DNA from: JAXGPP01 sp964436865
GTDB lineage: Bacteria > Planctomycetota > Planctomycetia > Pirellulales > Thermoguttaceae
Reading direction: 5' to 3'
Assembly: GCA_964436865.1 (NCBI GenBank)
Contig: CAYTFK010000293.1
Coordinates: 1-8,920 of the forward strand
DNA length: 8,920 nt
In this document: positions 1-6,590 of the stretch, in pieces
Position numbering within the stretch: the first letter of the stretch is position 1
How the letters are laid out: the number at the start of each line of letters is the position of its first letter
Notes under the pieces: model-generated
Databases searched by the model: none
Seen by the model: only the letters and a program-made list of their open reading frames with translations
Told to the model about the DNA's origin: nothing
Translations under genes and position numbers: made by a program

Positions 1-137
1 TAAGCCCGGAACGACTCGAAACCTTGCGTGCACGAGCGGGTGGGGCTCTAATGCAAGGGTCTTGCTTGATTCGGCCGACTCGCGCCGCAAAGCGACGTCG
101 CGCCACGGCTTCCTGATCCACTACTCCATCGGTCGCC

Positions 138-143
138 GAGGAA
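138..143 (+). promoter_or_regulatory. Ribosome binding site of the first sulfatase
   Basis: GAGG at 138-141, within GAGGAA, lies 6 bases before ATG 148. It supports the annotated start, which is also the one that gives a complete signal peptide. In the remaining upstream bases (1-137) I see no convincing -35/-10 promoter pair and no gene, so the transcript may begin left of the window. Confidence 0.6.
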
Positions 144-147
144 CAAC

Positions 148-1662
148 ATGCCTTTGCTGAGATCTATTCTGCTGGCAATCGCCGCCTTCATCAGCCTTGC
201 GCTGCTGGTGCGGGCTCCGGCCTCAGCGGCCGACCTGGCTGCACGGCCCAACGTCCTGTTCATGCTTACCGACGACCAGCGATGGGACGCTATCGGGCTG
301 GGCGGCAGCAAGCACCTCCGGACACCGAACATGGACCGACTGGGGAAGGAGGGGGTGTACTTCCAGAATGCCTTCTGCACCACCTCGCTCTGCTCGCCTA
401 GCCGAGCGAGCATCCTCAGCGGCCTCTATGCGCACGCGCACGGCGTGCTCGACAACTTCACCGAGTATCCCGCGGACCTGAAGAGCTTCCCGCTGGTGCT
501 CCAGTCGCTTGGCTACGACACGGCGTACCTCGGCAAGTGGCACATGGGCGAGGAGAATGATGAGCCGCGGCCCGGCTTCAACTGGTTTGTCACCCACAAA
601 GGGCAGGGCAAGTACTTCGATACCGAGTTCAATTTCAACGGCCGGGAACGGAAGGTGGTGAAGGGGTACTATACCACCGTGGTCACCGATATGGCCGAGG
701 AATGGCTTGCCCGTGACCGCGGCAGCAAGCCGTGGTGCCTGATGATCGGGCATAAGGCGCCGCACAGCTTCTACTTTCCCGAGCCGAAGTACGAGCATGT
801 TTTCGACAAGGTGCGCATCCCGTATCCCGAGACCGCCTTCATGCTCGACGATAAGCCGACATGGATCCGCGATCGCCTCTACACCTGGCACGGGATCTAC
901 GGGCCGCTGTTCGACTGGCGCAAGAAGTTCCCCGACGACTCACCCGAGGCGGTGAGGGACTTCGAAGCGATGACGCGGGCCTATTGGGGCACGCTTCTTT
1001 CGGTAGACGACAGCGTGGGCCGGCTTTACGACTTGCTCAAAGCGCGCGGGATGCTCGACAACACGATCATGGTCTTCATGAGCGACAACGGCATCCTGAA
1101 CGGCGAACATGGCATGGTGGACAAGCGCACCCCACACGAGCCGAGCATCCGCATTGTGCAGGTCGTGCGCTATCCCGGGCTTACTCCTCCGGAGAGCCCG
1201 AAGGTCGTCAGCCAGCAGGTACTCACCGTGGACATGGCTCCCAGTCTGCTCGAATTGTGCGGCGCACCGCCGCTGGAAAGCATCCACGGAAGATCGTGGG
1301 TCACGCTCGTCCGGCAGGGAGACGATTCCTGGCGCAGGTCGTGGCTCTACTACTACAATTACGAGAAGCAGTTTCCCTACACGCCCAATGTTCGCGCGAT
1401 CCGCACCGAGAGCTGGAAGTTTGCTCGCTATCCGCACGGGGACGGGAGCCCGGACCGCCACATGGCCGAATTGTACAACGTCGAGTTCGATCCCGAGGAA
1501 CGTCACAACCTTATCGGCAATCCGAAGTATGCCGGAGTCGTCAAGCGAATGCGGTTGGAACTGGGCCGTGCCTTGCGCGAAGTGGGACTCACGCCGGAGA
1601 ATGACCGGATGCCGCTTGACGAGGGCATCAAGCAGGAATTGCCCGACGAGAAGATTCGTTGA
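148..1662 (+). CDS. Secreted type I sulfatase (N-acetylglucosamine-6-sulfatase / mucin-desulfating-like)
   Basis: Predicted 504-residue formylglycine-dependent sulfatase that hydrolyses sulfate esters outside the cytoplasm. Residues 1-27 look like a Sec signal peptide: MPLLR, then a hydrophobic stretch, then an ASA cleavage site before A28. The fold signatures occur in order: TDDQ at 41-44 (metal-binding Asp), CSPSR at 82-86 (Cys82 is the residue oxidised to formylglycine), GKWHMG at 129-134 (Lys130, His132), KAPH at 203-206, SDNG at 312-315 (metal-binding Asp/Asn), and GEHGMVDK ending at Lys326. The C-terminal region has the usual ELYNVEFDPEE motif. All catalytic positions I can place are present. 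The TDDQRWDAIG, CSPSRAS and KAPH style matches enzymes commonly annotated as GlcNAc-6-sulfatases, but the substrate is an inference. The start is supported by CGAGGA ending 5 bases upstream. A second sulfatase follows 17 bases downstream, so the two are probably co-transcribed. One oddity is IRIV at 334-337, where many relatives have IRIP. Confidence 0.93.
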   Translation: MPLLRSILLAIAAFISLALLVRAPASAADLAARPNVLFMLTDDQRWDAIGLGGSKHLRTPNMDRLGKEGVYFQNAFCTTSLCSPSRASILSGLYAHAHGVLDNFTEYPADLKSFPLVLQSLGYDTAYLGKWHMGEENDEPRPGFNWFVTHKGQGKYFDTEFNFNGRERKVVKGYYTTVVTDMAEEWLARDRGSKPWCLMIGHKAPHSFYFPEPKYEHVFDKVRIPYPETAFMLDDKPTWIRDRLYTWHGIYGPLFDWRKKFPDDSPEAVRDFEAMTRAYWGTLLSVDDSVGRLYDLLKARGMLDNTIMVFMSDNGILNGEHGMVDKRTPHEPSIRIVQVVRYPGLTPPESPKVVSQQVLTVDMAPSLLELCGAPPLESIHGRSWVTLVRQGDDSWRRSWLYYYNYEKQFPYTPNVRAIRTESWKFARYPHGDGSPDRHMAELYNVEFDPEERHNLIGNPKYAGVVKRMRLELGRALREVGLTPENDRMPLDEGIKQELPDEKIR

Positions 1663-1664
1663 AT

Positions 1665-1670
1665 GGGAGT
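1665..1670 (+). promoter_or_regulatory. Ribosome binding site deciding the second sulfatase start
   Basis: GGGAGT lies 9 bases before ATG 1680. The frame also opens at TTG 1659, which would overlap the previous stop codon and add seven residues before the signal peptide. The purine-rich motif falls inside that extension and favours ATG 1680. The protein from ATG also starts with a textbook signal peptide (MKLSF plus a hydrophobic core). Confidence 0.6.
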
Positions 1671-1679
1671 CCAGTCGCC

Positions 1680-3110
1680 ATGAAGCTTTCCTTTACTCTG
1701 ATTGCGTCGTTCCTGCTTGTCTCCCAGGCATCAGGGGCGGACCGGCCCAACCTCATCTGGATCATGGCCGATGACCTCGGCTATGCCGAACTCGGATGCT
1801 ACGGTCAGAAGGTCATCCAGACGCCGCGTCTGGACCGCATGGCTGCCGAAGGGATGCGGTTCACCCAGTTCTACGCGGGGGCCACCGTCTGCGCGCCGTC
1901 GCGCAGTGTGCTGATGACCGGGCAGCATCACGGCCGCACCCGGGTGCGCGGCAACGCCGGTCCGGACAATCCGGCCGCCCAGGCACTCAAGCCAGGCGAC
2001 ATCACCGTGGCCGGCGTGCTCCAGAAGGCCGGCTACCGCACTGCTTTGATCGGCAAGTGGGGGCTGGGCGACGTTGGCCCGGCAGACAGCGGACTGCCGC
2101 GCAAACACGGCTTCGACTACTTTTTTGGCTATCTCAATCAGCATCACGCGCACAATCATTTCCCTGACTACCTCTGGAAGAACGAGGAAAGGGTGAAGCT
2201 GCCCAACGTCGTCACGCCGGTGGGCGACTTCGGGGGCGGCTATGCTACCGAGGCGAAAGTCTATGCCGATGACCTCTTCGCCGACGAAGCCCTGAGATTC
2301 GTCGCGGAGAACAAGGAACGGCCGTTCTTTCTCTACTGGAGCCTGGTGACTCCGCATGCCAACAACGAGCGGACCCGCGTCCTCGGCGATGGCGCCCATG
2401 TGCCCGACTACGGCCGCTATGCCGACATGGATTGGCCCGTCCAGGACAAGGGCCAGGCGGCGATGATCACTCGCCTGGATGGTCACGTAGGACGGCTTCT
2501 CGACGCGATCCGGGAGCAGGGTCTGGCCGAGAAAACGCTCGTCATCTTCACCAGTGACAATGGACCGCACAACGAGAGCAATCACGATCTCAGCCGCTTC
2601 AATCCCGCCGGCCCGCTCACTGGGATCAAACGCAGCCTTACCGACGGCGGCATCCGTGTGCCGATGATTGCGTGGTGGCCCGGCAAGGTGGCTCCCGGAA
2701 GTGTAAGCTCCCACGTCGGATACTTCGGCGACTGGATGGCTACTGCCGCCGAACTCGCCGGTGTGCAGGCCCCGACAGACGTAGACTCTCTGAGTTTTGC
2801 CCCCACGCTATCGGGTGCTACGCGCGCGCAGAAACAGCATGAATTCCTCTACTGGGAGTTTCACGAAGGCGGTTTCAAGCAGGCGGCGCTGTACCAGGGG
2901 CGTTGGAAAGGGATTCGCTCCGGAGATCCTGACGCGCCGGTGGTGCTCTACGACCTGAGGAACGATATCGCCGAGCAGACCAATGTCGCCGCGGAACATC
3001 CCGAGATTGCCAAGAAGGTTGGCAACTACCTTCGCACAGCCCGGACCGAGTTGCCCGAGTGGACGCCGCAATGGAAACCGGGCAATAGAGCAGTCAAGGC
3101 CGGCAAGTGA
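1680..3110 (+). CDS. Secreted type I sulfatase (arylsulfatase A/GALNS-like, GKWGLG subgroup)
   Basis: Predicted 476-residue exported sulfatase, 17 bases downstream of the first and probably in the same transcript. Residues 1-20 form a signal peptide with cleavage near SGA/D. Motifs in order: ADDLGYAELGCYG at 30-42 (metal Asp31/Asp32), CAPSR at 71-75 (Cys71 is the predicted formylglycine precursor, Ala in the x position), GKWGLG at 125-130, TPHANNE at 224-230 (His226), TSDNGPHNE at 291-299 (Asp293/Asn294), and GIKRSLTDGGIRVP at 315-328 (Lys317). The C-terminal subdomain carries LYWEFHE and LYDLRND motifs usual for the family. The His that normally follows GKW (human arylsulfatase A His125) is Gly here. 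Many relatives with the YLNQHHAH and DYLWKNEE type of insert (around 151-170) share this Gly, so the protein is probably active and marks a subfamily. The substrate is unknown; a sulfated galactose or GalNAc is only a guess. An alternative TTG start at 1659 is less likely. Confidence 0.92.
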   Translation: MKLSFTLIASFLLVSQASGADRPNLIWIMADDLGYAELGCYGQKVIQTPRLDRMAAEGMRFTQFYAGATVCAPSRSVLMTGQHHGRTRVRGNAGPDNPAAQALKPGDITVAGVLQKAGYRTALIGKWGLGDVGPADSGLPRKHGFDYFFGYLNQHHAHNHFPDYLWKNEERVKLPNVVTPVGDFGGGYATEAKVYADDLFADEALRFVAENKERPFFLYWSLVTPHANNERTRVLGDGAHVPDYGRYADMDWPVQDKGQAAMITRLDGHVGRLLDAIREQGLAEKTLVIFTSDNGPHNESNHDLSRFNPAGPLTGIKRSLTDGGIRVPMIAWWPGKVAPGSVSSHVGYFGDWMATAAELAGVQAPTDVDSLSFAPTLSGATRAQKQHEFLYWEFHEGGFKQAALYQGRWKGIRSGDPDAPVVLYDLRNDIAEQTNVAAEHPEIAKKVGNYLRTARTELPEWTPQWKPGNRAVKAGK

Positions 3111-3122
3111 TCGTCTTGCGGC
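3099..3122. terminator. Possible hairpin between convergent operons
   Basis: GCC-g-GCAAG (3099-3107) can pair with CTTGCGGC (3115-3122) around a 7-base loop TGATCGT, giving eight base pairs with one bulged G. It overlaps the sulfatase stop codon and lies just past the mrpG stop, where both transcripts must end. No clear T-run follows on either strand, so a classical intrinsic terminator is not proven. Rho-dependent termination or overlapping 3' ends are equally possible. Confidence 0.3.
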
Positions 3123-3138
3123 GTTGCAGGAAGCTGGC

Positions 3139-3549
3139 TCAACCCTCCGCCGTTGCAGGATCTTGCCTCTCACGCTCAGAGGGGCGGGACGCGCTCGGAG
3201 CATCGTACGCCTGAGGTCGCCGGTTCCCGTACACACCGCGCAATTCATCGACGATCGTCGCGTCCCAAAGGGGCACTCCAACCGTGTACGCTGCGCGGCC
3301 GAGAACATGGGCCGCGACCGGCGTCGTAAGCAATACAAAGACAATCGTGGCAACGGCTCGTGCCACGATGCTCGCCTCGGCGCTATACACCGCGACGGCG
3401 GTCAGAATACATGCCAGCCCCAGCGTCGTCGCCTTGGTCGAGGTGCCCATCCGCATGTACAGATCGGGCATCCGCAACACCCCGATCGCCGCCAGGAGCA
3501 TGAAGCCGCCCCCGGCCAGCAGCAGCAGCGACGTGATTGCCTCAGTCAT
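3139..3549 (-). CDS. mrpG: Na+/H+ antiporter subunit MrpG (MnhG)
   Basis: Predicted 136-residue small inner-membrane subunit of the Mrp antiporter, last gene of the operon. It has three hydrophobic segments at about 4-24, 40-57 and 62-84, and the family signature GVLRMPDLYMRM followed by TSTKATTLG at 23-44. I chose ATG at 3549 although the frame is open upstream: the family signature begins right after it, the purine run GAGAGAGGGGGG sits 4 bases before it, and the upstream extension is an Arg/Ser-rich shadow of mrpF. The gene overlaps the end of mrpF by 8 bases (ATGACTGA). The C-terminal tail from about residue 105 is polar and probably disordered, longer than in the typical MrpG of roughly 110-125 residues. 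MrpG is needed for a functional complex in characterised systems; its exact role is not known. Confidence 0.93.
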   Translation of the reverse strand: MTEAITSLLLLAGGGFMLLAAIGVLRMPDLYMRMGTSTKATTLGLACILTAVAVYSAEASIVARAVATIVFVLLTTPVAAHVLGRAAYTVGVPLWDATIVDELRGVYGNRRPQAYDAPSASRPSERERQDPATAEG

Positions 3550-3832
3550 GGTGCCCCCCTCTCTCCACATAGCGCGCAAACGCCACCGTGCCCAGGAAAG
3601 CGACCAGCGCCAGGACGATGGCGGCATCAAGCAGGACCGGTTGCTCCGTCGCGATCTCGTAAATCGCGACCGCCGCGACGACCTCAACCGCAATCAAGTC
3701 CAATGCAACCACGCGGTCCGGCAGACTGGGCCCCCACACCAGTCGCAGAAACGACATGACTACGGCGATGCTGACCATTGCAGCGGATAGCGCCAAGGCC
3801 ACTTCGATCATGGGAGGGGCATTCCAGTTCAT
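3542..3832 (-). CDS. mrpF: Na+/H+ antiporter subunit MrpF (MnhF)
   Basis: Predicted 96-residue subunit with three membrane helices at about 8-30, 42-60 and 66-87. The MnhF/PhaF signature is clear: RLVWGPSLPDRVVALD at 30-45, then a conserved Asp at 69, and FLGTVAFARYVE at 79-90. It is part of the Mrp complex; related subunits have been linked to bile-salt or Na+ export, but no separate activity is inferred here. Its ATG overlaps the mrpE stop as ATGA (3829-3832), arguing for translational coupling. An in-frame ATG at residue 8 is possible, but it lacks a purine-rich leader and would break the overlap. The last eight bases overlap mrpG. Length is normal for the family. Confidence 0.93.
   Translation of the reverse strand: MNWNAPPMIEVALALSAAMVSIAVVMSFLRLVWGPSLPDRVVALDLIAVEVVAAVAIYEIATEQPVLLDAAIVLALVAFLGTVAFARYVERGGHHD
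3554..3565 (-). promoter_or_regulatory. Purine-rich ribosome binding site of mrpG inside mrpF
   Basis: GAGAGAGGGGGG on the minus strand ends 4 bases before the chosen mrpG ATG (3549). It lies within the last codons of mrpF. It decides the mrpG start against the longer open frame that reaches 3693. Confidence 0.55.
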
Positions 3833-4302
3833 CGCAGCACTTCAAGGACGCGGCGTTCAAAACCTTGCTTGACTCGACTCCGCTCGGCGTCGGCATCCGT
3901 AACATACATGACATGGAGATAGAGGTACTTCCGATCCGGCGACACGTCAATGCTCAGCGTGCCGGGAGTGAGCGTCAGCAGATTTGCCAGCAGCATGATT
4001 TCGGCGTCCGTACGTACGTCGAGCGGGATGGCAAGGATGGCGGGGCGCATATGGTGCCGCGGGGTGATTACGTCGTAGGCCACCCGGAGATTGGCGACAA
4101 CAAGCTCCCAAAAGAAGAAAACAGCCAGACGTGCAACCTGACGTCCCTTGCGGAAGTAGCTCGGGGACCCGACGGGACGCTGCACGAACCACATCACGAG
4201 AGCCCCGAGGGCGAAGCCAAGCACCAAGTTCGCCCAGGAGAAGGTCCCCGTCAGCGCCACCCAGGTGAAGGCCAGGGCGATATTCCAAAGAACCGCATTC
4301 AT
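3829..4302 (-). CDS. mrpE: Na+/H+ antiporter subunit MrpE (MnhE)
   Basis: Predicted 157-residue Mrp subunit. The N-terminal half is hydrophobic, with segments at about 4-20, 23-41 and 57-72. The C-terminal half is a soluble domain expected on the cytoplasmic side. Family signatures are VANLRVAYDVITP at 69-81, RPAILAIPLD at 86-95, and the strongly conserved LLANLLTLTPGTLSIDVSPD at 104-123, followed by a YLYLHVMYV strand. The Thr-Pro pair in TLTPGT corresponds to residues reported as functionally important in Bacillus MrpE. The start overlaps the mrpD stop (ATGA, 4299-4302), with GAGG 9 bases upstream on the minus strand. Length matches the family. It probably helps assemble or stabilise the complex. 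Confidence 0.95.
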   Translation of the reverse strand: MNAVLWNIALAFTWVALTGTFSWANLVLGFALGALVMWFVQRPVGSPSYFRKGRQVARLAVFFFWELVVANLRVAYDVITPRHHMRPAILAIPLDVRTDAEIMLLANLLTLTPGTLSIDVSPDRKYLYLHVMYVTDADAERSRVKQGFERRVLEVLR

Positions 4303-5831
4303 GATGCTGCACCTCGCACCGCGCTGATGTATCCGGCCGGGTCATGCAGTTGCTCAGCCGCCCGCATCGCCAGTCCAAAAAGAGGCTCCGCCGCCAGACC
4401 GATCGCCACGGTGATCAGCGCGAGAGCGGCGACGGGTATCCACATGCCGGCTGGCCGGCTTGCCCTCTCGTATCCGCGATCCACTTCCTCTGGAGAGCCG
4501 CTTTCGGCCGACTCTTTCCAGAACGCCTCTCGCCAGATCTTCATCATAGAAAGGAGGGTGAACAGGCTGACGACCAGCGCCACGGCGACGATCGCATAGT
4601 GGCCTGCGGCAAGGCCCGCCTGCACCAGCGACAGCTTGGCAAAGAAGCCGGAAAGCGGCGGCATCCCCGCCAGCGACATCGCGGCGATCAGGAATGCCAG
4701 GGAGAGACCGGGCGCCCGGCGGTACAGCCCGCCCATAGCCGGCAATTCGTAGCTGCCGGCGATCCGCTGCGCGATTCCGCTCACCAGGAACAAGTTCGTC
4801 TTCACGATGATATGGTGAATGATGTAGAAGACCGATCCCGCCAGGGCGAACAAAGCTACGCCGGGTGAGGAAACCACCCCGTAGAGGCCCAGGCCCATGA
4901 TCATGTAGCCGATCTGGCTCACGATGTGAAAGGAGAGAACCCGGCGGAATTCGTTCTGTGCCATAGCGCCCAGCACGCCGGTCAGCATGGTCGCCCCCGA
5001 GAGCCAGAGGATCAGCGTGTGGGTGTAACCGATATCGGAGACGAAGAGGAGAGTGAACACGCGGATCAGGGCGTACACCCCTACCTTGGTGAGAAGGCCC
5101 GCGAAGATCGCGGAGACCGCGGCGGGAGGGGTGTGGTAGGAAGCCGGCAGCCAGAAGAACAGCGGAAAGATGGCCGCTTTGACGCCGAACACCACCAGGA
5201 ACAGCATGCCGATGGTTGTCGAAAAGCCGGCCGGGAGCTTCGGAAGCTGTGCATGCAGATCGGCGAAATTCAACGTTCCGACCGCGCCGTAGAGCACACC
5301 AACCGCCGTGAGGAAGATCGCTGAGGAGATCAAATTGAGGGTGACGTACTTGATCGCTCCTTCGAGTTGCGCTCGCTCGCCGCCGAGGGCCAGCAGCACG
5401 AACGAAGCCATCAGCATGACCTCGAACCATACATAAAGATTGAATATGTCACCGGTGAGAAACGCGCCGCATACGCCTGCCAACAGCACGTGCACCAGCG
5501 GATAGTAGCCGAACGCCTCGCGTTGCGGATCGATGCTCGAGAGGGAATAGACGGCAACGGCGAGCCCCATCAGCCCGGCAAGAACCACCATGATCGCCGC
5601 GAACAGGTCGGCAACCAGGGAGATTCCATAAGGTGCGGGCCAGCCGCCCACTTGGACCGCCTGAACACCCTGGGCATTGATCGTCACCAGGAGAATCAAG
5701 GCCGCCGCCAGAAGGGCCCCCGCCCCCAGCAGCCCGAGCCATCGCTGAAATCCGGCGTGCCGCCAGGCGAACAGGCACAGCCCGGCCGTGGTCAAAGGGA
5801 TCAGGATGGGGGCAACCAACAAGGCGGTCAT
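4299..5831 (-). CDS. mrpD: Na+/H+ antiporter subunit MrpD (NuoN/NuoM-like)
   Basis: Predicted 510-residue polytopic inner-membrane protein of the complex I antiporter-like family (proton-conducting transporter domain, about residues 105-405). It pairs with MrpA to move H+ and cations. The conserved charged residues of the family are present: Glu137 in NLYVWFEVMLMASFVLL (equivalent to Glu137 of Bacillus MrpD), Lys218 in FGVKAAIFPLFFWLPASYHT, Lys249 in LLTKVGVYALIR, Lys344 in HHIIVKTNLFLVSGI, and Lys399 in GFFAKLSL. The motif PPLSGFFAKL at 391-400 precedes a late helix. A polar loop at about 435-460 precedes the last hydrophobic segment at 462-488. Length is standard. It overlaps mrpC upstream (ATGA, 5828-5831) and mrpE downstream (4299-4302). 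No truncation or frameshift is seen, so it should be a functional subunit. Confidence 0.96.
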   Translation of the reverse strand: MTALLVAPILIPLTTAGLCLFAWRHAGFQRWLGLLGAGALLAAALILLVTINAQGVQAVQVGGWPAPYGISLVADLFAAIMVVLAGLMGLAVAVYSLSSIDPQREAFGYYPLVHVLLAGVCGAFLTGDIFNLYVWFEVMLMASFVLLALGGERAQLEGAIKYVTLNLISSAIFLTAVGVLYGAVGTLNFADLHAQLPKLPAGFSTTIGMLFLVVFGVKAAIFPLFFWLPASYHTPPAAVSAIFAGLLTKVGVYALIRVFTLLFVSDIGYTHTLILWLSGATMLTGVLGAMAQNEFRRVLSFHIVSQIGYMIMGLGLYGVVSSPGVALFALAGSVFYIIHHIIVKTNLFLVSGIAQRIAGSYELPAMGGLYRRAPGLSLAFLIAAMSLAGMPPLSGFFAKLSLVQAGLAAGHYAIVAVALVVSLFTLLSMMKIWREAFWKESAESGSPEEVDRGYERASRPAGMWIPVAALALITVAIGLAAEPLFGLAMRAAEQLHDPAGYISAVRGAAS

Positions 5832-6175
5832 GTATCTGTTGCTTTCAATTGATCCAGGTCGTCCGTGTCGACCGCCTGGTAGGCTCGCTGGAGCAGCACG
5901 ACCGTGAAGGCCGTCACGCCAAAGCTGATCACGATCGCCGTGAGGATCAACGCTTGCGGAAGCGGATCGGCGAACGGCGCGATCGGCTGTATCTCACCTT
6001 CGGGAACGATCGGCGCCCGAGCGCGCGTCAGCCCGCTGATGGTGAAGATCAACAGGTTCGCGCCGTGCGAGAGAATCGCCAGCCCGATGACGAGCTTCAC
6101 CAGACTGCGGCGGAGCATCAAGTAAAGCCCCACCGCATAGAGCCCGCCAATAACGACCGCGAGAAGCACTTCCAT
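5828..6175 (-). CDS. mrpC: Na+/H+ antiporter subunit MrpC (NuoK-like)
   Basis: Predicted 115-residue subunit homologous to complex I NuoK. It has three hydrophobic segments at about 2-21, 26-48 and 73-96. Typical motifs are GLYLMLRRSLVKLVIGLAIL at 16-35, LSHGANLLIF at 35-44, and ADPLPQALILTAIVISFG at 69-86, the best-conserved stretch of the family. The short polar C-terminus ends in an acidic segment (DTDDLDQ). It starts one base after the mrpB stop, with CGGAGAA about 6 bases upstream on the minus strand. Its stop overlaps the mrpD start. In the Mrp complex it sits between the MrpA and MrpD modules and probably takes part in the proton or cation path, as inferred from known Mrp structures. 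Confidence 0.95.
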   Translation of the reverse strand: MEVLLAVVIGGLYAVGLYLMLRRSLVKLVIGLAILSHGANLLIFTISGLTRARAPIVPEGEIQPIAPFADPLPQALILTAIVISFGVTAFTVVLLQRAYQAVDTDDLDQLKATDT

Positions 6176-6176
6176 A

Positions 6177-6590
6177 TCAGTTCTCCGCCAGGGTGAAGAT
6201 GATCGTGAGTGCCACTCCCACCACCGCCAGATACACTCCCAGGTCGAAGAACAGCGGCGTCCCGATGTGCAACGTCCCCAGGCCGGACGCCGGAATCGAA
6301 CCCCACTGGCCGGTCATGAACGGCTGGCCCAGGGCAAGCGACGGCATTCCGCTCGCCAGCGCCAGAAGCACGCCGGCGCCGACCAGGCTGCGCGATTCGA
6401 TCCTCAGGGCTTCGCGCGCGGCAGCCACGTCGTACGCAATGGCATAGAGTGCGAACGCCGCCGCGGCGACCAGCCCGCCGACAAATCCGCCGCCCGGCGC
6501 GTTGTGGCCTCGGAGCACCAGGAACACCGAGAACAGCAGCATTAGCGGCAAGAGAAATCGCGTCGCTGTTTTGAGGATCAGGCTTCTCAT
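6177..6590 (-). CDS. mrpB: Na+/H+ antiporter subunit MrpB (MnhB)
   Basis: Predicted 137-residue membrane subunit, four hydrophobic segments at about 9-27, 34-54, 66-84 and 110-133. Signatures of the MnhB domain are LRGHNAPGGGFVGGL at 26-40 and HIGTPLFFDLGVYLAVVG at 108-125. The gene is separate from mrpA, as in the group 1 (seven-gene) Mrp layout. Its ATG overlaps the mrpA stop (ATGA, 6587-6590). A strong GGGAGG ribosome binding site lies 4 bases upstream of the ATG, inside the mrpA 3' end, so it can be translated both by coupling and by new initiation. Length is normal. Its role is as an essential accessory subunit of the cation/H+ antiporter. Confidence 0.95.
   Translation of the reverse strand: MRSLILKTATRFLLPLMLLFSVFLVLRGHNAPGGGFVGGLVAAAAFALYAIAYDVAAAREALRIESRSLVGAGVLLALASGMPSLALGQPFMTGQWGSIPASGLGTLHIGTPLFFDLGVYLAVVGVALTIIFTLAEN

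Noticed and set aside
22..65. Two mutually exclusive short hairpins upstream of the first sulfatase (CCTTGC 22-27 with GCAAGG 53-58; GCAAG 53-57 with CTTGC 61-65)
   Set aside because: Stems of only 5-6 pairs, no T-run, no leader peptide and no known riboswitch pattern; likely chance in GC-rich DNA.
1..147. Possible promoter or end of an upstream gene
   Set aside because: No convincing -35/-10 pair. The TAA at the first three bases could be a stop codon, but nothing upstream is visible to support it.
223..891. Minus-strand open frame (222 codons) opposite the first sulfatase
   Set aside because: Lies wholly inside a well-supported sulfatase gene and has no recognisable motif.
1731..2714. Long minus-strand open frame (327 codons) opposite the second sulfatase
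   Set aside because: The plus strand encodes an intact sulfatase with all motifs. The opposite frame shows no domain or signal features and is a by-product of GC-rich third codon positions.
3550..3693. Upstream extension of mrpG to ATG 3693
   Set aside because: The added 48 residues are Arg- and Ser-rich and arise from the mrpF coding sequence in another frame. ATG 3549 has a ribosome binding site and matches the family N-terminus.
3778..4599. Plus-strand open frame (273 codons) across mrpE and the end of mrpD
   Set aside because: Its translation is polar and low in recognisable motifs, and it is antisense to two clear Mrp subunits.
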